Origin: Siphonodentalium dalli | Taxonomy: Eukaryota; Mollusca; Scaphopoda; Gadilida; Siphonodentaliidae | Length of the DNA stretch: 64,000 nt | Reading direction: 5' to 3' | NCBI GenBank assembly: GCA_032622095.1 | Contig: CP136065.1 | Coordinates: 54,307,949 to 54,371,948 of the forward strand | Part shown: piece after piece, positions 25,386-35,055 of the stretch | Numbering within the stretch: position 1 is the first letter of the stretch | Layout of the letters: every line of letters starts with the position of its first letter | Notes under the pieces: model-generated | Told to the model about the DNA's origin: nothing | Seen by the model: only the letters and a program-made list of their open reading frames with translations | The model's database searches: none | Translations under genes and position numbers: made by a program

Positions 25386-25665
25386 ATAGAAAACCACACG
25401 GTGCCATGCACAATATGAAGGGCGACGCTGGGCGACGTGCGTATAAAATGCATAAATACTTAAATTAGCGACATGAGAAGTAAAATGTCTGTAGTTCCCA
25501 ATGTAACGGTGCTACAAACACCTTAAAATACCTGTATGATTGATTCTTGTGAGACACTTCACTGTTATTTACATGTACATCGTTAGAGATGACACTACAT
25601 AGTTTTTGCTCTCATTTAGGTGTGCTATAGATGCATTTTACAAGTATTTTTTTCTGGCACATTAT
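25386..25665 (+). repeat. diverged copy of the exon-1 region inside intron 3
   Basis: It matches 3612-3905 in order: AGAAAA..CA.A.GG.GCCATG, a TATAAAA box (25442), GCGACATGAGAAGTA, TCTGTAGTTCC, CTGTATGATTGATTCTTG, then ATGCATTTTACAAGTATTTTT in the position of the exon-1 start. Downstream it is cut by the palindrome at 25676. It may be a duplicated promoter plus first exon, or both copies may belong to a dispersed repeat. Confidence 0.55.
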
Positions 25666-25675
25666 ACATATATAT

Positions 25676-26127
25676 GTGACCCGCCATATCATATCCAGTC
25701 GTTGGAATTTTTTTTACCAATGCCAATGCATTCTCTTATATATGCGAGTCGACCATAGGTCGCCTCGCATATATAAGAGAATGCATTGGCCTAACAATTT
25801 TTTATCATTTTTTTTAAATAAATGTTTCTTACAATTTTTAGGACATAAAATAAAAAACATCCATTACCCTGCAGGGAGCCCCACACATATATAGAAGCAT
25901 ATATAAGAGTGTCGTCTGCTCATGTTTGTCTGGGGCTCTGTATGGGTGAAATTATAAAATTGTTAAAGAATACAAGAACAAATTATTAAAATTGTAAAAA
26001 ATTGTTAGGCCAATGCATTCTCTTATATATGCGAGGCGACCTATGGTCGACTCGCATAAATAAGAGAATGCATTGGCACAGGGTAAAAAAATCCCGACTT
26101 ACGACTGGATTTGATATGGCGGGTCAC
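25676..26127. mobile_element. nested palindromic element, GTGACCCGCC type, copy 2
   Basis: 452 bp, same plan as 11961-12420, with two hairpin modules and the AGCCCCACA centre. One module has a TATAAATAA substitution in its stem. It cuts the duplicated exon-1 segment just before it. Confidence 0.88.
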
Positions 26128-26133
26128 ATATAG

Positions 26134-26284
26134 GATCTCCATCGAGTTATGTTGGGATATAAGCTTTTATTAAACGAGTTTTTGATAAATTTGATTCACA
26201 GCGAGTCGTATACGTTTTGTGATTGAAATTTATCAAACGAGTTTCATAAAATCTTATACCCCCAACATAACGAGCTGAAGATCT
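26134..26284. repeat. 151-bp hairpin
   Basis: GATCTCCATCGAGTTATGTT pairs with AACATAACGAGCTGAAGATC; inner arms contain AAACGAG...TTTGATAAATTT facing AAATTTATCAAACGAG. Confidence 0.75.
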
Positions 26285-26639
26285 TGTTTATCAGATATAA
26301 AAAAATAGAGCTTTATGCTTTTTTCACAAATCAAAATCTTTATAAGAAGCTGAAAAAAATGCATGCAATATGCACACTTGCACGGCGTTGGCTGAGACGC
26401 TTCGCAAACGTATACGACAGTAGTGGTGCGCTCTGGCTTGCGACAAAAATATAGTTCCCCGATAATAGGGGTTTCGTGTGATATATAACTTTCTATATCG
26501 ACTTGCCTGCAAGAGAACTAGGAAAATCGGCGAGTGTGTTAACGCGGCTTCAGTCCTACTTGACCTTTCACTACACTAGTACTAATTTCTGCGAATGTGG
26601 GTACCATAAGTAGTATATGTTATACAGTGATGTTTTAAT

Positions 26640-26840
26640 TAGATTTATTTCATAATTTATTGGGATCAAAATGGTTGGAAACTAAACTTGTAATCAAAAA
26701 GTATTCAGTTACATTTTACTAAAGTAATTGTAATCGTAATCGAATACATTATGAACAATGTAATCAGTGATCGTAATCATAATCATACAAACCAAACGTA
26801 ATTGCAATCGTAATCGATTACATTGGCATGTGATCGCCTC
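26640..26840. repeat. GTAATCGTAATC-rich repeat, second copy
   Basis: Same family and order of words as 14600-14840, including GTATTC..TTACATTT.ACTAAAGTAA and ATTACATTGGCATG. Confidence 0.7.
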
Positions 26841-26879
26841 AACCCTGTTTCAAACATTCAAAATATATATGTTGCGAAA

Positions 26880-27490
26880 TATATATATATATATTTTATA
26901 CTGGTTGTATTAGTTGTTGCAAATCAACTATAATCACGATGGATATTCACGTCATGTTGCAAACACCAGCGCAGTCATTATTAATGTTTTCAAAAATATG
27001 TATGTTCTTGAATGTTTTATACAGACATTGGCTCATTGTCAAATCGCTCGGATTAGCAGAACACCACGAAAATGACAACTTAAAAATAAAAGTAACGGTA
27101 CCTTGCCTTAACAACGTCATTTTGTCCCAGCAACATTATAGCAAATAAGCAGGACCCACGGTCACCCACCAACAGTATAGCGAATCAGCAGGAACCGCCG
27201 ACGTCATAACAAATCAGCAGGACCCACCACCATCATATCAATGCAGCAGGACCCACCAAGATCATAGCAAATTAGCAGGAACCACCAACGTCATAGCAAA
27301 TTACCAGGAACCACCAACATTATAGCAAATTAGCACGACCCACGACCATCACATCAATGCAACAGGACCAACGAACATTAAAGCAAATTAGCACGACCCA
27401 TGACCATCATACCAAATGCAGCAGGACCCACCAACATCACATCAATGCAACAGGGCCCACCAACATCATAGCAAATTAGCATGACCATGC
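26880..27490. repeat. dispersed repeat with about 30-bp minisatellite
   Basis: After a TTGCAAATCAAC..TAATCA lead, about 27130-27490 repeats a unit GCAGGACCCACCAACATCAT plus AGCAAATTA, roughly a dozen degenerate times. The same lead and unit recur at 48830-49120. Confidence 0.75.
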
Positions 27491-29312
27491 ACTTAACCAG
27501 GAGTGATATTTACCGTCTGTGTGCGATCTTTCCTCCACCGCTAAAATTGGCAACGTCGTGATGTTTTATCGGCTTAAAGGCGATGAACTCCAACACCAAA
27601 ACCAAGCCACTATGGTCAACACCCTCTCTATCTGTAGATCGATGTGTCTGGTTGTCTATAAGTCAGTCAACTGGAATAACATACCTAACTTATAGCCGCG
27701 TCAGCTCCTATCGACAGTAATGTCGTGTTGGATTTCTCACGCCATCCATGGTACAACTAAGAATAATACCACGTCACGTGACAGAGTCAGTTTTAAACGG
27801 ATCACGTCCTTGTGGATCCGGCAGAGTGATCTCATCACAACTCTCTTATGAGTTTGTCATTGTCTCTAGTGACACAAACCATTTGTAAACACGCGTGAGC
27901 GTCGCATCACCGACGGAAATGTCGTCTGCTCTGGCAGGGGCCTGTCTGATTGGCGAATTAGAGACGGAAGTACTGTAGTGTACAAAACGTCTTGTGAGAC
28001 CTCTAAATCTAATACAAGCCTCCAACACAAATCGGACTGATTGATAAATCTAATTCTCGCGCAATTATCATTCTCGCGAGCAGATGTGGTGACAATTATT
28101 TCGACCAGAACCGGAATCGCAATCTGAATCCCAGGTGAACGCAGTGGAAAAATGCTGTTCCTTGTCCTATAGGGAACTGCTATTCTGCATTAACATTAAC
28201 TTGAGATGCCGTAGGCGTAACTATTTGGCATTTTCAAACCATATCACCAAACAAATTACTGTCACAAAGCGCGTCGCGCATATGCAGTCGAAGTCTTTCA
28301 TCGTATATTATTGTCGTTGAATTGCCTTCCAGACATGATAGTGGAAACAACATATTTGGACGATTTCAAAACAATGATTGACTCTTCTACCAAAATATTA
28401 GAAGCATGAATATGACTGATTTCCGCAATCAAACAATTATGATCACTGGAGTGCCGCGAAGCTAGTTTGAATCATAAACCCTATATATATTTCGAGTGTT
28501 GGGCCTTATGTCTATTAAATGTAGACAAACTCATGCACAGACTATATAAGGTCGAAAAACACTTACTTTTCAGTACAGCCAACGACTGGAGAACTCCCGG
28601 CCACGAGCAGCCACGAGTATAAAATACAAACGAATACACATCGAATATAATATAAACATACAAATACGGTGTTTTGAGCCTCCTAACGAGTGTGGCTTCT
28701 TTTAAGAGTTTGAAGTCATCGACCTATATTATACCGCTTCCGCTACAATACTATATACAGCGTACTTTTAAAGACGTAACATATCTCAAATAGTCATATC
28801 CCAGAGCGGTCACACCAAGACACAGTTCTTTACTGATCAGACGAGCCCCCAGGGTAACAGAACCCGGGCGAGAGAAGTGAGAGAGTCTAACCGAAAGATA
28901 GCAGCGCCCAGAATCGTCCAACGTTACCCATCAAAGGCCTACATAGGCTCGACACTCCAAAGTTCGGTCACCATGCACGAAAGGCGTCTAACGACTGTGA
29001 CCAAGAGATCTACACTTCATAAGAAAAGTCATCGACCTTCTATATTTACACCGGGACAGCTACACATACATGCTGATTTGTTCACTGATTATATAGGGGC
29101 TTTATATTTCGTCATTATTGCGTATTATTTTATGTACATGTACATATTTTTTCGCAGAGGTTTTGGAACGTCTGAATAATTGGATACACAACAATTTGAA
29201 TCGTTCGGCATCTAACTCCCTCGCATCTAACTCCCTAGGCATCACTCCCTCAATTATTGTGTTCGTCAGTTTCTGTGTTCGTCAATTTCTGAGTTTACAA
29301 TTTTTTCTTCAG
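27491..29312. other. end of intron 3, nothing recognised
   Basis: Open frames at 28877-29179 and 29118-29348 do not resemble the receptor and do not join it in phase; the receptor exon starts at 29313. 29200-29250 has a short GCATCTAACTCCCTC duplication. Confidence 0.4.
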
Positions 29313-29518
29313 GGTTGTGGCGCTTACAATATATATACGAACGTCTAAAATTAGAGGGGATAACTCTACGAATGATGGGTCATCGGATACCAGAGCCGCC
29401 GGATCCGCTACATGCACACGAGGAGTTCCGCCGCCTCGATAGAACAGGACATGGAACTCCGAAAAGAATAGTCATTGATTTATCAAGCGAACAATCATAC
29501 GGCACAGTTCTAACGCAG
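29313..29518 (+). CDS. iGluR exon 4: ATD lobe 2 segment
   Basis: The acceptor TTTTTTCTTCAG is strong and the donor is GTCAGT. GG completes a Gly codon with the last base of exon 3, then come 68 codons. LWRLQYIYERLKLEGITL aligns with LSTLQAVLDTAAEKNWQV. EFRRLDRTGHGTPKRIVIDL then YGTVLTQ aligns with the GRIA stretch ending KKERLVVVDC...ILGQ. It ends in phase 0. It is flanked on both sides, 6.7 kb before and 0.6 kb after, by near-identical palindromic repeats. Confidence 0.92.
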
Positions 29519-29644
29519 GTCAGTTATTTGTTGTGGGTTTACAGCTTCAACAGATACTTATAATTTAGAATAGAAAGCACGGTTCCTCACATATGGAAAT
29601 TTAAAATACGTCATGCCACTAAACTGCAGTCATTGTAAACACCT

Positions 29645-29960
29645 CTCTGGGATGTTATATATGCTCATTAGGTGGTTGGTTAACTTAACTTCCCAAAGAG
29701 TTGAGTTACCCCTCCATGTGGTCATCCCTACCCTACTAGGACTGCAGCCGAGCCACCATTGGAAGATTCACTGTTAACCCTCTGGGATGTTATATAACCC
29801 CCTTAGGTGGGTGATGAACTTAACTACCCAAATGGTTGAGTTACCCCCTTAAAAGTGTTATAATACCCCCTACGGATGGTGATTTACCCCACCAGGTAGT
29901 TGGTTCATATCTGCCCTCCTATGGGAGTACGAAATACCCACAAAAGGGCGGGAATTACCC
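29645..29960. repeat. degenerate minisatellite, GTTGAGTTACCCC type
   Basis: Repeating words TGGGATGTTATAT, TAGGTGG.TG.T, AACTTAACT.CCCAAA.GGTTGAGTTACCCC; units of about 30 and 130 bp nested, diverged. Confidence 0.6.
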
Positions 29961-30103
29961 CTTTCTTTTTAGTGTGATAGTCATTGTTTAGGTACTGCTG
30001 ATATTCAAAGGTTAATATCTTAGAATTAAGTAACATGTTTTCTAAAATCTAAACTAAATCATACTATTTGAATCCTGTTGAAATTGGTCATCGCTGCGCT
30101 ACC

Positions 30104-30503
30104 TTAACCCTTTACCCAACAAAACGGCCAAAACCGGCCAAATAAAGCTTCAACAGCCTAAAATATCTTCGGTCTGTCTCAATAGAACCATACAAATATG
30201 GATATCATTGGAACCGGCTCCTTGACCACATTGTGATAGTTACAGTTATGCCCTGTGCCAATGCATTCTCTTATATATGCGAGACGACCATAGGTCGCCT
30301 CGCATATATAAGAGAATGCATTGGCCTAAACAAAATCTTTTTTTAACACTTTTTACAATTTTTTCTTACATTCTTTAACAATTTTATAATTTTTAATGTG
30401 TTAAGCCAATGCATTCTCTTATATATGCGAGGCGACCTATGGTCGACTCGCATATATAAGAGAATGCATTGGCACAGGGCCGTTCTGTTGGGTAAAGGGT
30501 TAA
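30104..30503. mobile_element. nested palindromic element, TTAACCC type, copy 2
   Basis: 400 bp, TTAA at both tips, nearly identical to 22214-22603 and in the same orientation. It lies in intron 4, so the two copies bracket exon 4. Confidence 0.88.
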
Positions 30504-31106
30504 ACAAAATTAATTGTGATATGGATGGATTTGGAGCGGTATATATTGACAATGCGGTCCAGTCCGCTGTCCAACCAATTGCGCCCCGGTGCCCATGCAT
30601 GGACAGCTTCAAAGTTCTCTGTACACTAAGGAGTGAACAACTTGCCCCTTTGACAAAGAGTCCACCATGTATATGGAACATCGTTTTTTCCTTCATTTTT
30701 TGTGTGCATTGAAATCAGACTACAAGACGGCGTTTAGTGTTTAAAACGTCACGTCGAGACAATATTACTGGAAGACTAGCATATAAAGTAACCAAAGGCT
30801 TAGACACGTAACATTTTGGTGACGATGTGTATATCAATATGGTTATGTCAACATATCGATGATTTATTGGAACAAATCAATGAATAGAATTTGGGTTCCA
30901 TTGTGAATTGAATGTTTCAATGTAGGACGGCGTCTATGTCACTTTTGATCTGAACTTCAGGATCGCTCAGAACACATTATGGTATGTCTGAGACTTAAAT
31001 TAAACTATTTCAGATTCTAGTCCCGACGGTCCTATTCAAAACGTATACACAACTTAAACGTATAAATCAAGCATCTCTTTGAAATACAGGATGGTTGTCG
31101 CTTCTA

Positions 31107-31369
31107 TGCAAGCCTTGAAATAGCGTGTCTGTCATTTGCAGAATGAGGTCCCCAGAGGGTGAATTTAGTGATGCTACCCCGCATAGCGGGCTAGCATCAC
31201 CAAATTCACCCTCTGGGGACCTCATTCTGCTTACACCTCAGCAGAATGAGGTTCCCAGAGGGTGAATTTGGTGATGCTAGCGCGCTATGCGGGTATAGCA
31301 TCACTAAATTCACCCTCTGAGGACCTCATTATGCAAATGACAGACACGCTATTTCAAGACTTGCTTCTA
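31107..31369. repeat. 257-bp hairpin with possible 6-bp target duplication
   Basis: GCAAG.CTTGAAATAGCGTG begins arms that pair across the whole element, with inner copies of AATGAGGTCCCCAGAGGGTG on alternating strands (four copies, two each way). CTTCTA stands at 31101-31106 and 31364-31369. Confidence 0.8.
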
Positions 31370-31651
31370 CGATATCATCGGCAGGGAGTTCCAAGCAGAA
31401 CAAAATCGATGCGAAAACGAGAACTTTCTTATATCATTTAACTTTGACTCTGTGGATAAATCATGCGTGTCCACGAGTCCCAATGCAAGTGTTCTGGTAG
31501 AAGAACGTGATTAGATCAATGATATATTCTCCGTATATAATCGCGAACGTCTCGATCGCATCTGATTCTGATTGTTTTATGGACCAGCATCAATATTAAT
31601 TTAGTATCAGCGTCTGAGACTTAGCATATATCTCAACTCGTTTACTTCCAG

Positions 31652-31705
31652 ATCGCAGAGGTGGGAATGAATAAAAATGGATACCACTATATACTCGGTA
31701 CATTC
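31652..31705 (+). CDS. iGluR exon 5: 54-bp ATD micro-exon (GYHYIL)
   Basis: Exactly 54 bp (18 codons) lie between TTACTTCCAG and GTAAGT, phase 0 on both sides. The product IAEVGMNKNGYHYILGTF aligns with the GRIA micro-exon [20 protein letters not shown], with GYHYIL identical. The equivalent vertebrate exon is, as I recall, also 54 bp, a strong sign of conserved gene structure. A repeat with inverted C-rich ends begins only about 40 bp after the donor. Confidence 0.93.
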
Positions 31706-31742
31706 GTAAGTACATAGGAGCACTGCAGGCTAAATAGCCAAG

Positions 31743-32271
31743 TTTAGCAGGGGGGGTTGTTTTCCGGGCACGTATGCCGGGGTGGGTGGGTGGTCGATGG
31801 GACCAACACAATTTTTTTTCCGCAACTCAAATTTTTTTTTTTGCAATGAGTTTGGCTTAAAACACCTTAGAATGTCAATATTAACATAAATGCAAAATTT
31901 CATGATGATCAGACAAACAGTATAGCCCATGCTAATGGATTGAATTTTGAAATCCAAGATGGCCGCTGGCAGCCATGTGTTTTTGGCCGAATGACCCCAA
32001 AATGACTCGTTCCTATTTACATGTCAATGTTAACATCCATGACAAATAGTATGCACAGAAATTCATATACAGCTGTTTACAGTGAATCCCCCCCCCCCCC
32101 GCAAATCTCTGTTTTAGTGTTAAAAGGGGTGGGTGTTCAAAAATGGTCGGGGAAAAAAACTGCCGAAAACGGACAACATTTTGGACGCGGAAGTGGGTGG
32201 GTCCCAACAAGGGTCGAAAGGAAAGAATCAGCATACGTGCCTGGAAATTTTGACCGCCCCCCCCCCCTGAG
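31743..32271. mobile_element. C/G-run-ended element in intron 5
   Basis: GGGGGGGTTGTTTTCCGGGC then ACGTATGCC at the left faces GCATACGTGCCTGGAAATTT then GACCGCCCCCCC at the right. Inner facing blocks are GGGTGGGTGG.CGATGGGACC and GGTCCCAACAAGGGTCG. It begins about 40 bp after exon 5. Confidence 0.6.
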
Positions 32272-33202
32272 TTCAGGTCTATATATACGCGTCCATAATC
32301 GAAAGACTGACGTTACTGAACTAATGTGCGGCGATAAAAATGTCGAACTTTAGGTGAACAATAATCTATTGATCGCGACAGATAGAAATATAGTTTAATG
32401 ACGTAATTTACATCCACTCGAGACCGATGTCAAAACAACAAATATATATAACAATGTCAACGTCTCATTCGAAAATTAGCTAGCGTAAAGAGAAACTTTC
32501 CGCCTTTTCACCATACAGACGGCGACGCGATCAGTGGGGACCATGTGAGGGTCACGAATGATGCGAGCGTCGCGATTTCTGCGTCAATGGTGTCAGATTA
32601 TTCTCGTGGAAATTCCGTCAACCCATACGATAGGGGTTCCTCTCGTTTCTTTTGCGTTTTCAAATGGCAACTTGACAGCAAGTCATCACATATGGTATAA
32701 GTGGTAGTTTTCCCCAAAGACATGTGGGCTCATTGGTCCAACACACGAGTCAATAACACTGAACTAGTCTTTTCAATGCCTTACAATAAATAAAATATGA
32801 ATTTAATTATACCATTCACCTGTATAGACATGACGTAATGTCCATATACGTTCTATTTTCGTGTTTGAATGATGCTGAGTCTGGTTTATATCCATTCGTG
32901 CCTTTGCACTGTGATTATAATTTCCGTTACAGCTATTGGATTTGAAATAGCCATTCTGTTTACCTCGAATGACCTTGGCAATGTTGTTGGATTTTACATC
33001 ATCCGACGACTTCGTCTATCTTCGTTGTTGAAAAAGCCGAAAAATACTTGAGTAAACGCTATAATCGCGTCGCTCAATTAGAACAAATTACTGACCAGGG
33101 TAGGAACTCTGTAACATCCACGAACTTGAGTGGTTCCACGAGGGTATATATGGACGAGAAATGAGGGACAGGAGCCCGAACAATGAACAATATCATAAAA
33201 TA

Positions 33203-33391
33203 AATAAATAAATAGAGAATAATCACTTGATTGAACTGGTGACGTGAAATAATTCACGAGAGGCATGCAGGGACGTTGTACAAATAGTCAAACACGAGAG
33301 CGCATTGCACTCGAGTGTTTTACAAAATGGTTCCTGCCTCGAATGAATTATCTCACGTCACCAGTTCAATAACGTGATTATTCTATTTATT
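33203..33391. repeat. 189-bp hairpin, upstream of exon 6
   Basis: AATAAATAGAGAATAATCAC and TTGAACTGGTGACGTGA at the left face TCACGTCACCAGTTCAA and GTGATTATTCTATTTATT at the right. Confidence 0.8.
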
Positions 33392-33609
33392 ATATTACAA
33401 TATAAACATCAGATTTACCAGAAATCCGAATAATACCGCCATTATACCCATGACGCATACACTTCGATAGCACGTATGAATACATAACGCGCTAGTTAAA
33501 TTGACACATTTCACTAGTGAAGTTATATATGGTTTATAATAACTCGAGAAATCAAGGTAAATCACACAAAGGAATGTAATAAAAAAAACTTTCTTTTCAA
33601 ATTTCGCAG

Positions 33610-33771
33610 GACATAAAAAGTCTAGATCTCGACCGATTTAGACATGGTGGTGTGAACGTGACAGGTTTCCAGTTGTTGGACGGAGAAAACCTGGCGTACA
33701 AACGATACATGAAGACATGGAACAGTCTCAACCCTAAACTATACACTGGATCCGGGGGTGAATCAATGGAC
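33610..33771 (+). CDS. iGluR exon 6: ATD (NVTGFQLL)
   Basis: The acceptor is TTTCGCAG. The exon has 54 codons, phase 0 to phase 0, 162 bp. DIKSLDLDRFRHGGVNVTGFQ aligns with the GRIA stretch DIDLNKFKESGANVTGFQ, and YMKTWNSL matches IMQQWKNS. NVT is a glycosylation sequon. The donor used here is GTTAGT at 33772, because only phase 0 joins exon 7. A better-looking GTGAAT at 33758 would end in phase 1 and run into a stop in exon 7, so it is either silent or an alternative, frame-breaking site. Confidence 0.9.
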
Positions 33772-33969
33772 GTTAGTATGATGCATGTGTTTCGCGTTAG
33801 ATGTTTCGTTTTACGTTTCTTTGTGCCCCCCAACCCAATTATTGCATTTTGGAAGTTCAGTATAAATATCTTGTATGAATCAATGTGTAACCATAACCAT
33901 TCATGTTTACATTAGTATGCATACGATACAAAGATACAATTATATCTAGTATATATTAATACACATAAA

Positions 33970-34625
33970 TTATATAGAGGATCTCACATGAGTTTCTATT
34001 TTATACGGAATTTATCAACCGAGTTCACTAAATTCGATTTGAGCCGAGGTTTACCGAGGCTCAAATAGAATTTAGAGGACGAGGTTGATAAATTACGTAT
34101 AAAATAGGACGAGTGTGAGATACCTTTTATCACATGATCAAATAAACCCGAAGCAACGCGAAATATTCATCGAAAACAACAATCACAAACTACAGCGATC
34201 GCAAGTTATTTAAAAGAACGCCGTGACGTCATCGCACGCGCTGATATTAAACGTGTCTATTACCGATAATTATGAAACTGCTTTTATGGCCAAATTATGT
34301 GATAAATAGAGGATCTCACATGAGTTTCTATTTTATACGGAATTTATCAACCGAGTTCACTAAATTCGATTTGAGCCGAGGTTTACCGAGGCTCAAATAG
34401 AATTTAGTGGACGAGGTTGATAAATTACGTATAAAATAGAACGAGTTTGAGATACTTTTTATCACATGGTCATATAATCGCTTAAATTTTATCGAAAACA
34501 ACAATAATTAACAGAGAACTTTGTCCCAAAGTGCAGCGTGACGTCATCGCACGCGACGATATTACACGTGTCTATTACGCTCGAATATTACATAGGAAAA
34601 TAGTGCTAATCATGTGATAAATTAA
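33970..34625. repeat. tandem duplication (about 330 bp x 2) with hairpin and CRE site
   Basis: Both copies start TAGAGGATCTCACATGAG (33975, 34307), contain a 150-bp hairpin (GGAATTTATCAACCGAG facing GAGGTTGATAAATT), then GTGACGTCATCGCACGCG with a TGACGTCA palindrome, then ACGTGTCTATTAC. The hairpin has a diverged relative near 25190-25260. Confidence 0.8.
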
Positions 34626-35055
34626 TATCTTGCATGAAGGGCTGTTTACTATACTGTGTAATTCAAGAAGTGTTAGGAGATTAATCATATCACGCATACC
34701 CCACTTGACCCGTAATGCCATCATGCCACCTCCGTTGTCTAAGATGAGGTTATCATATTTATAATATTAATTATCATATAACGGCATGAATGCACTATAA
34801 CAGTACTCGTCACTCACACATACATACTACCACCAGGTATGGTCGGTTGTGGACTTATAATTACATGACCGAAAGATGGAATTCATAAATACAGGTAGTA
34901 GCGCCAATATATAAGCCAAACACTGATACCATACGTATCAAAATAGTCAGTTTCGTTAATAATTATGAGAGCAGCATCCATCACTAACTTTCTGATTGTA
35001 TCTGCTAGCTATTGCTTTGTAAGCTGCTCATTTATTATGGCTATCTGATCAATAT

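Noticed and set aside
31090-31400. Possible receptor exon after AATACAG at 31089 (interrupted by the hairpin)
   Set aside because: No similarity to the missing ATD segment; the true 54-bp exon with GYHYIL was found at 31652-31705.
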